The notes under the pieces are model-generated. The model was given only the letters and a program-made list of their open reading frames with translations. It was not told the DNA's origin and did not search any database. This document shows, in pieces, positions 24,773 to 33,513 of a DNA stretch of 64,000 nt. Position 1 is the first letter of the stretch; each line of letters starts with the position of its first letter. Origin of the DNA: Exiguobacterium sp. s124 (GTDB taxonomy: Bacteria; Bacillota; Bacilli; Exiguobacteriales; Exiguobacteriaceae); NCBI RefSeq assembly GCF_018617485.1, contig NZ_JACSKH010000002.1, positions 248,001 through 312,000 on the forward strand. The letters are read 5' to 3'. Both the position numbers and the translations under genes were made by a program.

Positions 24773-26450
24773 ACGTCGTTAAATTGTTGAAGTGAGCTAC
24801 TCGGTTACGCCCTGCGTATTTCCCACCGACATAGAGCGCACGGTCAGCGTTTCGAATTGTGTCATCTAGACGTTTGTTCCCGAACGCTTCAATCGTATCG
24901 ACCCCGATGGACGCGGTCACAGAAATCTCATGATGGTCAACAAGGAACGGTTTCGTTTCGATTTGGTGGCGAATCCGTTCTGTGATCTCGATGGCTTGGG
25001 TCATGTCACAATGGTTGAGTAGTAAAATGAATTCTTCGCCGCCATAACGTGCGGCAAAGTCATCCGTTCGAAGTACCTGCCGAATGCGTCGGCCAAATTC
25101 TTGTAACACACGGTCACCGACCTGATGACCGTACGTATCATTAATTTTTTTGAAGAAATCAATATCGAGCATGGCGACGGATATCGGATACATCGACATA
25201 TCCGATATTTGTTGAATGCCGTATTCATAAAACGCACGCGCATTGGCAAGAAGCGTCAAGCTGTCTGTCCGGCTCTCGGTATAGAGACGATCTCGCTCGT
25301 GACAACGGCTAATCGTTCGATTGAACGATTTCAACAACTTGATGATTTCATGCTGAATGATTTTCGGATATGCGTATACGGGTTCTCCCGTCATGACGAT
25401 CCATGTACGAATCTCTTCGATTTCTTCCGAACGGACAGAAACAAAGCTGTGGTAATCGTCATGGAAGGCGTCGGAAAGTGCGATATCCCATTCAAACCGC
25501 ATCTCATAGTCGAGAATTTGCTCGATTGGTTGACTCATCTCAAGCAGTGCAAAGACGACCGGTCGATCGATGGGCTGTCGCGTCTTCAAATCGAAGTAGA
25601 GCGTGCGGTCGAACAATTTGAACTCGATATAACCTTCGTCGTAATGGTTCAACTGTTCACACTGACTTAAAAAGACTTCGATTGCTTGCGCCTCACTCTG
25701 TGACAAAGAGACGGCTTCTTTAGCTTCATCATATTGCTCGATCAAAGATTTGAAGGCGTCTTGCCGTTCTTTTTGAATGAGAAGTCGTTTAATGAAGAAC
25801 GTCAAGGCAGCGGCGATACTACTGACGACCAGTAAACTCGTCTCCCGGAAGAATGATGCCGCTAAAATGAAGATCAAACTGACGACGTATGTGTAGAAAG
25901 CGATTTTCATAAAATCGCTCAATGCGATGTCGACGCGGAACCACCATTTCACCTGATATTTTTGGAATACCGTGTTTAAGAAGATGGCAAGGAACAGTCC
26001 GGCAAGCGGCACGAACGAATCTTGCGAATAAAAGTCGAGACCGGTCTCACCACCAAGGGCGAGATAAACCGCTGCCGGGATGACGATTTCTAAGTACGCC
26101 GTAACGGCATTCCAAGGATATGTGAAGCGGAAGCGACGGATGGCGACTTTCGGTTTCAAATTGGCGAATTGAAAGACGAACAACCCGATTTGGTTGACGA
26201 TGAGTGCTGTTTCAAATCCAAAGAATAAAAATAAGATTAAGACGATACTTTCAGAAAAAGTGAAGTACACACCTTTGACTTCGATCGAGTCGAGTTGAAA
26301 AATGATGACCAATAATGAAATTAAAATAAACGACAATGGATCGATCGTCGGGGCGTGTAGGACATCCAATGCAAATAATGTGATGGTGAAGATGAATAAG
26401 GCACTCCATATACTCCAACCGAGCACGGACATCTTACGAAAGTGGTTCAT
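24771..26450 (-). CDS. Membrane diguanylate cyclase (GGDEF domain)
   Basis: Makes cyclic di-GMP from two GTP at the membrane. 559 residues: about seven or eight hydrophobic segments in 1-215, a linker with coiled-coil character (around LIEQYDEAKEAVSLSQ), a region of about 150 residues that may be a degenerate GAF, then GGDEF at about 395-555. The active site reads RYGGEEF and the allosteric RxxD I-site (RTDD) lies at its usual place before it, so product inhibition is expected. ATG 26450 has AGGAGGG upstream; the open frame to 26552 has no such site. No EAL or PilZ gene is adjacent. Confidence 0.92.
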   Translation of the reverse strand: MNHFRKMSVLGWSIWSALFIFTITLFALDVLHAPTIDPLSFILISLLVIIFQLDSIEVKGVYFTFSESIVLILFLFFGFETALIVNQIGLFVFQFANLKPKVAIRRFRFTYPWNAVTAYLEIVIPAAVYLALGGETGLDFYSQDSFVPLAGLFLAIFLNTVFQKYQVKWWFRVDIALSDFMKIAFYTYVVSLIFILAASFFRETSLLVVSSIAAALTFFIKRLLIQKERQDAFKSLIEQYDEAKEAVSLSQSEAQAIEVFLSQCEQLNHYDEGYIEFKLFDRTLYFDLKTRQPIDRPVVFALLEMSQPIEQILDYEMRFEWDIALSDAFHDDYHSFVSVRSEEIEEIRTWIVMTGEPVYAYPKIIQHEIIKLLKSFNRTISRCHERDRLYTESRTDSLTLLANARAFYEYGIQQISDMSMYPISVAMLDIDFFKKINDTYGHQVGDRVLQEFGRRIRQVLRTDDFAARYGGEEFILLLNHCDMTQAIEITERIRHQIETKPFLVDHHEISVTASIGVDTIEAFGNKRLDDTIRNADRALYVGGKYAGRNRVAHFNNLTT

Positions 26451-26551
26451 GCGTTCCCTCCTAGCATGGGACATTTCAAGATCTAATAGTAAAGATTCGT
26501 CACGTTTTCGTTTGAGTCCTGCTTCTCTTCCATGATGCTTGAATTCTAGCA

Positions 26552-26580
26552 TTGAGTATACAGGGAATATCCTCTATAAT
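26552..26580 (+). promoter_or_regulatory. Sigma-A promoter of the argS T-box transcript
   Basis: TTGAGT at 26552-26557, 17-base spacer, perfect TATAAT at 26575-26580. Confidence 0.8.
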
Positions 26581-26587
26581 GAAATTG

Positions 26588-26841
26588 CTTTTCAACCGCA
26601 TAGACGAATGTCGATGAAAAAGAGAGTAACGATGGTTTAGTCAACAAAGCGACCTAGGGATTGGTGAGAGCCTAGGCTGACAAACGTCGCGAAACGCACT
26701 TTTGAGATGCTATCCGAAACGAGAGTAGGCATAGCCGGAGGGAACCGTTATCACCATAAAGCGGTCTGCGTCATGCAGGCAAGAAGAGTGGTACCGCGGG
26801 AATTCCCGTCTCTTTGCATCTATGCAAAGGGCGTTTTTTTT
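26588..26841 (+). ncRNA. T-box leader RNA of argS
   Basis: The gap of 424 bases between the cyclase and argS is filled by promoter and T-box leader. Seen: AGAGAGTAACGATGG at the stem I base, the stem I apical motif GGTGAGAGCC, the T-box bulge GAGTGGTACCGCGGG at 26786-26800 and a terminator (CTTTGCAT / ATGCAAAG, then eight T's, 26812-26840). It should sense uncharged tRNA(Arg). A CGC at 26695-26697 in the GAAACGCAC stretch is a candidate Arg specifier codon; I could not fold stem I to prove it. Confidence 0.9.
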
Positions 26842-26874
26842 ATGAGTTGTGATACGAAGAAGGAGGACATACAA

Positions 26875-28557
26875 ATGAGTTATGAACGCAAGTACGCAGA
26901 AGCGTTATCACGTGTCATCGGAGACGAGCTCACGATTGACCAGATTGAAGCATTGATTGAAAAGCCGAAACATGAGGCACACGGTGACCTCGCGTTCCCA
27001 TGTTTCCAATTAGCGAAAGCCTACCGTAAAGCACCTGTCATGATTGCGACAGATATTGCGAATGACTTGAAGGATGAACTGTTCACAAAAGTCGAGGCAG
27101 CAGGACCTTACGTCAACGTCTTCTTGAGCCGTGACGTCGTGTCAAAAGAAATCATTAACACGGTGCTCGACGAGAAGTCGGATTATGCAACACACGCAGC
27201 GCGCAACGAAACGATTGTGACGGACTTCTCGTCACCGAACATTGCGAAGCCGTTCTCGATGGGTCACTTACGTTCGACGGTGATCGGGAATGCGATCAAC
27301 CAAATCGCACGCAAAAACGGATATGACGTTGTCGGCGTCAACCACCTCGGTGACTGGGGCACACAGTTCGGTAAATTGATGGTCGCCTATAAAAAGTGGG
27401 GCGATGAAGAAGCGGTACGTGCTAACCCGATCGCAGAACTTTTGAAGCTATACGTCCATTTCCATGAAGAGGCGAAGACACAGCCAGAACTCGAAGATGA
27501 AGGCCGTGCATGGTTCAAGAAACTTGAAGATGGTGATGCGGAAGCGACAGAGCTTTGGCAATGGTTCCGTGACGAGTCACTCAAGGAGTTCCAAAAAGTA
27601 TATGACCTTCTCGGTGTGAAATTCGAGAGCTTCAATGGTGAGGCATTCTACAACGACAAGATGGGACGCGTCGTCGAGATGCTCGAAGCGAAAAACCTCT
27701 TAGTCGAAAGTGAAGGCGCGATGGTCGTCTCACTCGAAGAAGAGAACTTGCCACCATGCTTGATTAAAAAGAAAGATGGCGCAACATTGTACGCGACACG
27801 TGACTTGGCTGCGGCAATCTATCGCTACGAGACGTACAACTTCGTGCAAGCGAACTATGTCGTCGGTGGCGAACAGGCGCTTCACTTCAAACAACTCTTC
27901 TCGGTTCTTCGTAAGCTCGGATACGACTTCGTTGATGGGATGCATCACGTACCATTCGGCTTGATCTTGCAAGAAGGGAAGAAGATGTCGACACGTAAGG
28001 GGCGCATCGTTCTGCTTGAAGAAGTGTTGAAAGAAGCCATCGAAAAAGCACAAGCGAACATCGAACAGAAGAACCCAGACCTTGCGAACGCACAAGACGT
28101 TGCCCGTATGGTCGGTGTCGGAGCGGTCGTCTTCCACGACTTGAAGAATGAACGGATCAACAACATCGAATTCGATCTCGACAGCATGCTCAAGTTCGAA
28201 GGAGAGACAGGACCTTACGTTCAATATACAAATGCCCGTGCGAACTCACTCCTTCGAAAAGGAAACTATGACGGCTCACCGTTCACTGGTGCAGATGATG
28301 ATTACTCATGGGGTGTCGTCACGATGCTCAACGCGTTCCCACACGTCATCACACGTGCACATGAACGTCGCGAACCATCAATCATCAGCCGTTACGTGAT
28401 CGACCTTGCTCAAGCGTTCAACAAGTACTACGGTCATGTCCGTGTTCTTGAAGAAGATGCAGGCAAGCAGTCGCGTCTTGCGCTCGTCAAAGCGGTGACA
28501 ATCGTCTTGACGGAAGGACTTCGTTTGATCGGAGTTCAAGCACCGGAAGAAATGTAA
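26875..28557 (+). CDS. argS: Arginyl-tRNA synthetase
   Basis: Charges tRNA(Arg) with arginine. 560 residues, class Ia. The N-terminal Add-1 domain occupies about 1-100; the HIGH-equivalent is SMGHLRST near residue 131; the KMSK-equivalent is KKMSTRKG near 370; a DALR anticodon-binding domain follows, with ALVKAVTIVL near the end. ATG 26875 has AAGGAGG 8-9 bases upstream; the in-frame extension to 26707 lies inside the T-box leader and is not coding. Expression is set by antitermination when tRNA(Arg) is uncharged. Confidence 0.96.
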   Translation: MSYERKYAEALSRVIGDELTIDQIEALIEKPKHEAHGDLAFPCFQLAKAYRKAPVMIATDIANDLKDELFTKVEAAGPYVNVFLSRDVVSKEIINTVLDEKSDYATHAARNETIVTDFSSPNIAKPFSMGHLRSTVIGNAINQIARKNGYDVVGVNHLGDWGTQFGKLMVAYKKWGDEEAVRANPIAELLKLYVHFHEEAKTQPELEDEGRAWFKKLEDGDAEATELWQWFRDESLKEFQKVYDLLGVKFESFNGEAFYNDKMGRVVEMLEAKNLLVESEGAMVVSLEEENLPPCLIKKKDGATLYATRDLAAAIYRYETYNFVQANYVVGGEQALHFKQLFSVLRKLGYDFVDGMHHVPFGLILQEGKKMSTRKGRIVLLEEVLKEAIEKAQANIEQKNPDLANAQDVARMVGVGAVVFHDLKNERINNIEFDLDSMLKFEGETGPYVQYTNARANSLLRKGNYDGSPFTGADDDYSWGVVTMLNAFPHVITRAHERREPSIISRYVIDLAQAFNKYYGHVRVLEEDAGKQSRLALVKAVTIVLTEGLRLIGVQAPEEM

Positions 28558-28565
28558 GGCATACG

Positions 28566-28594
28566 AAAAGGACCTCAAGCGATGAGGTCCTTTT
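28566..28594. terminator. Bidirectional intrinsic terminator
   Basis: AAAAGGACCTCA pairs perfectly with TGAGGTCCTTTT between argS and the convergent gene at 28607. Confidence 0.9.
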
Positions 28595-28606
28595 GATTTG
28601 GCAACT

Positions 28607-29143
28607 TTAAAAGTCGGAGAACATTTCATAGCCGTCTGTGAAGAAATTGAGGCGATGACGATCCAACTGATCGGGCGACACGAACGACAAATGTTTTTTA
28701 TCGTCATATGAGACGGTTACTTTAAACAACTGTTCCGTGTAAGGTGGAGACCCAGCTACAAGAACGGTTACCTCGTGCATCGTCGTGACTTCTAAGTCTT
28801 CGGGGGCTAACGTCTCAGTCGCATAATCGTCAAGTATTCGTTGCACGTCATCTTGCGCAAGAAGTGGAACGGGTTTACCGCGGTCGATGACGACATAAGA
28901 CTGCATGGGATTCTCGAGCCGGTCGACAACATAAAGATGATTATCGGTGAAATACGCGTAGTTTTTTGGAGATTCAAAATAATCCCCTTCTACATCACCA
29001 AACTCTTCTAGAGCAAAGTGACGGACAAGGTTTTCGACTTCCGCCTTACTCGGAGTGGGCTCGTATGTCATGAACCACCCCAACCCCCACCATCCGAAGG
29101 AGACAACAAAGACCCCTCCGATCAAATACATGACTTTTTTCAT
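28607..29143 (-). CDS. Hypothetical single-pass membrane protein
   Basis: A 178-residue protein with an N-terminal signal anchor (KK then hydrophobic residues about 5-24, Trp-rich WWGLGWF) and an acidic extracellular domain. No lipobox and no family I recognise. It is probably the last gene of a minus-strand operon with yajQ and the phosphoesterase: the gap to the upstream gene is 34 bp, GGGAGGAT is a strong ribosome site, and the terminator follows. No functional link can be stated. Confidence 0.6.
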   Translation of the reverse strand: MKKVMYLIGGVFVVSFGWWGLGWFMTYEPTPSKAEVENLVRHFALEEFGDVEGDYFESPKNYAYFTDNHLYVVDRLENPMQSYVVIDRGKPVPLLAQDDVQRILDDYATETLAPEDLEVTTMHEVTVLVAGSPPYTEQLFKVTVSYDDKKHLSFVSPDQLDRHRLNFFTDGYEMFSDF

Positions 29144-29177
29144 GAGATCCTCCCGAGTTTTGATTGCGAATACGACT

Positions 29178-29756
29178 TCACGCTTTCATCCGCGTTACCG
29201 TTCGGGCTTCCGTGTCATATAGACACCATTCCCGGTCGAAGATGACGGCACCGACATTGATGACGTAACGCTTCTTCTTCAATGTGAACGGTGTCCCGAT
29301 TTCCCACGGCAGCGACTTTCCTTTTCGATAAATTCCGGGGATGTGGCTGTGCCCGATAAAGACGAGCGGATATTTGCTCTTCTCGACGATTGGTTCCCAA
29401 TCCTCGTTCCATTTCACCTGATGCCCATGCAGGAAGCGTGCTTCCCCGAGTGTCGTCTGTTCCGGCAACAAGGAAATCCGTGTTTTCACAGGATGGTCGA
29501 TGACGAGCACCTCGTCGATGCGCTCCTCCTGATTACCGCGTAGACTCGGGAACGTCAGTAGCGCTTCATAGTTCGGGTCATACGTCACGACCTCTTCCAC
29601 ATGATGAAAGCGCTCGTGGCGTCGTTTTTTGCCGATGTGGCATTCGTATAGGTCGCCGAGACAGAGAATGTGTTCGGTTTCCCGCCGGACGTCATCGAGA
29701 ACCGCCTTTAAATCATCAAACGAACCGTGTGGGTCACTGATGATGGCGAGCTTCAT
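29178..29756 (-). CDS. Calcineurin-like metallophosphoesterase (YfcE/MJ0936-like)
   Basis: A 192-residue dinuclear-metal phosphoesterase. The motif series is visible: [10 protein letters not shown] (D-x-H) at residue 7, CLGDLYE (GD) near 33, RGNQEE (GNHD/E-type with Gln for His) near 75, LHGHQ near 110 and GHSHIPG near 135. Soluble. The substrate is unknown; relatives act on phosphodiesters or nucleotides. The Gln in the GNH motif is a change at a normally conserved position. The start overlaps yajQ by 4 bp (ATGA), so it is coupled to it. Confidence 0.83.
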   Translation of the reverse strand: MKLAIISDPHGSFDDLKAVLDDVRRETEHILCLGDLYECHIGKKRRHERFHHVEEVVTYDPNYEALLTFPSLRGNQEERIDEVLVIDHPVKTRISLLPEQTTLGEARFLHGHQVKWNEDWEPIVEKSKYPLVFIGHSHIPGIYRKGKSLPWEIGTPFTLKKKRYVINVGAVIFDREWCLYDTEARTVTRMKA

Positions 29757-30244
29757 CGGAAGTTTGTGAATTGGGCATCGACAGACAACTCGAGATCACG
29801 TACAAGTTGCATGACGGCTTGAAGATCGTCACGCGATTTACCCGTAACACGGATTTGATCGTCTTGAATTTGCGATTTGACTTTTAGTTTTGATTCTTTG
29901 ATGGCGTTATTGATTTTTTTCGCGTCATCTTTATCGATGCCGCTCTTCAATTTCACACGTTGACGAACCGTGCCACCGAGAGCGCCCTCTACTTTTTGAT
30001 AATCGAGGTTTTTGGTCGGGACACCGCGTTTAATCAACTTCGTGATTAAGACGTCCTTTAATTGCTCAAGTTTGTAGTCGTCATCCGAGATGAGGACGAG
30101 GTCGCCATTGTCGAGCGACATCTCACTTTTTGATCCTTTAAAGTCGTAACGGTTTAAAATTTCCTTCTCCGCGATTTGAATCGCGTTCTTCACTTCTTCA
30201 AGATTCATTTCTGACACGATATCGAAAGAATTGTCTTTTGCCAT
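29753..30244 (-). CDS. yajQ: YajQ family nucleotide-binding protein
   Basis: Two-domain ferredoxin-like protein of 163 residues (DUF520). Conserved parts: [16 protein letters not shown] at the N-terminus, RYDFKGS near 33, the central [11 protein letters not shown] near 73 and the final [13 protein letters not shown] Xanthomonas member binds cyclic di-GMP and acts as a co-regulator; in Bacillales the role is not proven. A diguanylate cyclase gene lies about 3 kb away. It heads the operon with the phosphoesterase. Confidence 0.92.
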   Translation of the reverse strand: MAKDNSFDIVSEMNLEEVKNAIQIAEKEILNRYDFKGSKSEMSLDNGDLVLISDDDYKLEQLKDVLITKLIKRGVPTKNLDYQKVEGALGGTVRQRVKLKSGIDKDDAKKINNAIKESKLKVKSQIQDDQIRVTGKSRDDLQAVMQLVRDLELSVDAQFTNFR

Positions 30245-30269
30245 GTTTCATCCATCCTTTGTGTGGTTT

Positions 30270-30278
30270 TGTTATAAT
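30270..30278 (+). promoter_or_regulatory. Extended -10 promoter element of the pullulanase gene
   Basis: TGTTATAAT (TG at -15/-14 plus a perfect TATAAT), 34 bases before the start; no good -35, as usual for extended -10 promoters. Confidence 0.55.
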
Positions 30279-30312
30279 GATAGCAGATTTGAAGCAGTGA
30301 AGGAGTGAAGAG

Positions 30313-32310
30313 ATGGAACGTACAATGGATCAACATACACATGCAGACTTAGATCACGTTGCCTATCACGGGAAAGACCTTGGGGTGACGTTCAAAGGGG
30401 AACAGATTCGACTACGTGTCTGGTCTCCGGTAGCGGAACAAATGTCGGTCAAGTTATATCGCACAGCCCGTGCACGTAAGTTTGAACGACTCGAGCTCGA
30501 ACCGGCTGAGAAGGGGACTTGGGTCATTGAACTCGACCGCGCCCTGTTCGAAGGTCAATTTTATGTATTTGAAGCAATGATTGATGGGAAAAAAGTGGAA
30601 TCACTCGACCCTTATGCAAAAGTCGTCGGAGTGAACGGGAAACGTGGATGCTTGCTTGACCCGGCATCCTTGAATCCGGACCATTGGATCAAAGAACGTC
30701 CGCTATTCAATTCTTCACAAGAGGCGGTCATTTATGAAGCGCACGTACGTGATTTGACGAGTCATCCAGAAAGTGGCGCCACGCATCGTGGGAAGTTCTT
30801 AGGCATGACCGAGACGGGAACGACGACAACGAGCGGATACCCGACCGGACTTGATTACATCACCTCGCTCGGTATCACGCATCTTCAGTTGATGCCATTC
30901 TTTGACTATGGGTCAGTGAATGAATCACGCGAGAGCGAAGATAACTATAACTGGGGATATGACCCGGTACATTACTTTGCGGTCGAGGGATCGTACGCCT
31001 CGTCAGCAGATGATCCAGCGACACGCATCATCGAATTGAAAGCGATGATTCAAGCCCTCCACGACCGAGGCATCCGCGTCATCATGGACGTCGTCTTCAA
31101 CCATACGCACGATGCGTTGACGACACCGCTCGGTCAATTCGTCCCTGACTACTACTATCGACTAAATGAGTACGGGACACTCGCGGACGGTTCGGCCTGT
31201 GGGAACGACACGGCATCTGAGCGTACGATGATGCGTAAGCTCATGGTCGAATGTGTCACGTATTGGGCGAAAGAATTCATGATCGATGGGTTCCGTTTCG
31301 ACTTGATGGGATTACACGATGTGAAGACGATGAATCAAATTCGGAAGGCGCTCGATCGCGTCGACCCATCCATCCTTGTCATCGGAGAAGGTTGGGATTT
31401 GGACACACCACTCCCTGTCCGTAAAAAAGCGAATCAACACAACGCCCATAAAATGCCACGAATTGCGCAATTCAATGACGGGATTCGAGACGGCGTCCGT
31501 GGAGACGTGTTCATCGAGGACTTGCCAGGTTGGGTGAGTGGGAATACAGACATGACGGCTGACGTGAAACGTGGGATTGCTGGCGGAATCACGAGCCAAA
31601 GTTTTGCCGATGAACCGAATCAGGTCGTCAACTACGTTGAATGTCATGACAACTTGACGCTTTGGGACAAGTTGTCCGTGACGAATCCTGAAGATGATGA
31701 GACGACACGTCGTCGCCGTCATCGTTTGGCGACATCGATCGTACTTCTTGGACAAGGGATTCCGTTTCTTCATAGTGGACAAGAGTTTTTCCGCACAAAA
31801 GATGGGGACGAGAATAGCTTTAACTCAGGTGAGGTCGTCAACCGTGTCGACTGGACACGAGCTGAACAAGAAGCGCCAAGTGTGGAATATGTGAAAGGTC
31901 TGTTGCGTCTGCGGAAGCAGTATCCGCTCTTCCGACTCGAGAACACGGAACAGATTCGGAAACATTTGCGCTTCTTTGATGAAGAAGAAGGTGTGATTGC
32001 ATTCGAGTTGAGCCGTCACATCGAAGGGTATGTCGAACGACATGTCGTGTACCATAACGCGCTAGAGGAAGCGGTTGAGGTCAAACTTCCGTCTGGTAAG
32101 TTTGAAGTGAACGTGGAAGACCATACGGTCAATTTGACGGCGCCGCGTCAAATCGAAGACCGTCATATGACGGTCGCGCCACTGTCGACACTCGTGGTGA
32201 CGGAACGTCGTCCGGACTACAGCAAATACGCTGTTGCCGGTGGTGCCGCACTCGCCGTGCTCGGTGGTCTCTGGTATGTGTCGAAGAAACGGAAGCGTAA
32301 AGAGCAGTAA
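30313..32310 (+). CDS. pulA: Type I pullulanase with C-terminal membrane tail
   Basis: Glycoside hydrolase 13 debranching enzyme that cleaves alpha-1,6 bonds of pullulan and branched dextrins. 665 residues: an N-terminal CBM48 domain (about 15-115), then the catalytic barrel with the pullulanase signature YNWGYDP near 215, GFRFDLMG (nucleophile Asp), IGEGWD (acid Glu) and ECHDNLTLWD (third Asp), then a beta domain. There is no signal peptide. Unusually the last 28 residues form a hydrophobic helix followed by KKRKRKEQ, a tail-anchor-like end. AAGGAG 8 bases upstream supports the start. No glycogen genes adjoin it. Confidence 0.92.
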   Translation: MERTMDQHTHADLDHVAYHGKDLGVTFKGEQIRLRVWSPVAEQMSVKLYRTARARKFERLELEPAEKGTWVIELDRALFEGQFYVFEAMIDGKKVESLDPYAKVVGVNGKRGCLLDPASLNPDHWIKERPLFNSSQEAVIYEAHVRDLTSHPESGATHRGKFLGMTETGTTTTSGYPTGLDYITSLGITHLQLMPFFDYGSVNESRESEDNYNWGYDPVHYFAVEGSYASSADDPATRIIELKAMIQALHDRGIRVIMDVVFNHTHDALTTPLGQFVPDYYYRLNEYGTLADGSACGNDTASERTMMRKLMVECVTYWAKEFMIDGFRFDLMGLHDVKTMNQIRKALDRVDPSILVIGEGWDLDTPLPVRKKANQHNAHKMPRIAQFNDGIRDGVRGDVFIEDLPGWVSGNTDMTADVKRGIAGGITSQSFADEPNQVVNYVECHDNLTLWDKLSVTNPEDDETTRRRRHRLATSIVLLGQGIPFLHSGQEFFRTKDGDENSFNSGEVVNRVDWTRAEQEAPSVEYVKGLLRLRKQYPLFRLENTEQIRKHLRFFDEEEGVIAFELSRHIEGYVERHVVYHNALEEAVEVKLPSGKFEVNVEDHTVNLTAPRQIEDRHMTVAPLSTLVVTERRPDYSKYAVAGGAALAVLGGLWYVSKKRKRKEQ

Positions 32311-32314
32311 TCAA

Positions 32315-32342
32315 AAAGGAGACGGGTTAATCCGTCTCCTTT
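32315..32342. terminator. Bidirectional intrinsic terminator
   Basis: AAAGGAGACGG pairs perfectly with CCGTCTCCTTT between pullulanase and the yycC-like gene; the longer T-run is on the minus strand, so it mainly serves the latter. Confidence 0.85.
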
Positions 32343-32491
32343 GGTGTGTCTTCCTCTGTTTGAGATGCCTCGAGTTGCATCATCTTCTGAACGAGAATGT
32401 GTTTCGGCATATGCATCAACTCTTCGAGCGGAACGTTTAACTTTTTCGCAAGCTCAACTGCTGTTTCTGGTGATAACTGTAATGGGCGCAT
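32327..32491 (-). CDS. yycC: YycC-like small protein
   Basis: A 54-residue protein too short for usual gene-length cut-offs. It begins MRPLQLSPETAVELAKKLNV and continues with MHMPKHILVQK, which matches my recollection of the conserved YycC family of Bacillales (function unknown, about 45-55 residues). AAAGGAG lies 8 bases before the ATG at 32491 and the stop sits inside the terminator stem. The codon pattern is typical of the window. It probably forms two or three helices; no membrane segment. Confidence 0.8.
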   Translation of the reverse strand: MRPLQLSPETAVELAKKLNVPLEELMHMPKHILVQKMMQLEASQTEEDTPKETD

Positions 32492-32621
32492 GGGTAGACT
32501 CCTTTCTAAATCACTTATCTATACCGACAGTATACAGGAAAATCGAAAATGTGTTGAACGAACACATTCAAAATCGAATTTCGTTTCGGTCGTTGCTAAG
32601 CTGAAAATAGGAAGTGATCAA

Positions 32622-33422
32622 ATGTACAAACAAACAGCAGACTTTCAATTTCATCAAACGATCGAATGGCTAGAACGTGTCGGTGAAGGTTGGATGTTGT
32701 ACTTGGCGCAAACCGGATTTTTGTTCTTTGACGAGTCGTCCCAAATTCGCTGGGAAATTGACTGGGCTTGGACACCGTGCGCCCTATATGTGGAACCGAA
32801 TGCCACGCGTGCCGTGGCATGGTTCCGAGAAAAAGGACTTTACGGAGTGATTGATTTACAAAAAGGACAGATGGAGACGCATGCGATTCCACAACGTTTT
32901 AATGGTGACTGGTTTAGTAATTTGCACTATTGGCAAGGCGATGACATCTTCTTATATTCAGCCGAATCGGATGTCGTGGCGTTGAACCTCCATGATCATA
33001 CGTTTCGATATAGTCGTTATGAAGAAGTCCCGGTTTTTGGGGACATCATCGAGCTGGCGTATCAGGGGACGTATGACTTTGAACGATTCACACCTGACAC
33101 ATGTGTGACGGTATATGATGAAAACACGCATCACTTTTTAGTTGAAAATGTGAAAACGAATGAAAATTGGCGTATCCCATATCAAGGAGACCGCGAAACG
33201 GTCATTCTCGATCAAGTCGGGGAAACAACGGCGATCACCTCGACTGAATCATTCCAATTGTTTCATCGAGAGCAAGAACTGTTTTGTTCATCGGTGTGCG
33301 CGGACAACCAATTACTGAAGGTCATGCTGTTAGATGACCGAGGGGATCGACTCGTCGTCTTATCCGCACCACCGCGATTTTGTCATAGTTGGCTGCAAGT
33401 TTTTGAACGACAAGAATCCTGA
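32622..33422 (+). CDS. Hypothetical protein, possible beta-propeller-like
   Basis: A 266-residue soluble protein rich in Trp, Tyr and Phe. Repeated strands with turn pairs (WMLYLAQTGFLFFD, YGVIDLQKG, IFLYSAESDVVALNL) suggest a small propeller or all-beta fold, but I recognise no family. ATG 32622 has AGGAAGTG upstream; the longer in-frame version to 32397 would overlap the yycC gene on the other strand and has no ribosome site. A strong terminator overlaps its stop. No catalytic motif or signal peptide. Confidence 0.6.
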   Translation: MYKQTADFQFHQTIEWLERVGEGWMLYLAQTGFLFFDESSQIRWEIDWAWTPCALYVEPNATRAVAWFREKGLYGVIDLQKGQMETHAIPQRFNGDWFSNLHYWQGDDIFLYSAESDVVALNLHDHTFRYSRYEEVPVFGDIIELAYQGTYDFERFTPDTCVTVYDENTHHFLVENVKTNENWRIPYQGDRETVILDQVGETTAITSTESFQLFHREQELFCSSVCADNQLLKVMLLDDRGDRLVVLSAPPRFCHSWLQVFERQES

Positions 33423-33449
33423 ACCAGAAACAGGTTCAGGAATTTTTTG
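33417..33449 (+). terminator. Intrinsic terminator
   Basis: TCCTGAACC pairs with GGTTCAGGA, followed by a T-run; contains the stop codon. Confidence 0.9.
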
Positions 33450-33513
33450 TGAAGTGATGATGAATGGAGAAAGAAACGGGAAGTAGATGGTTAGACAGGG
33501 AGGAGTGACGAGG

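Noticed and set aside
26707-26874. In-frame N-terminal extension of argS
   Set aside because: It lies inside the T-box leader and terminator; AAGGAGG precedes ATG 26875 and the family start matches there.
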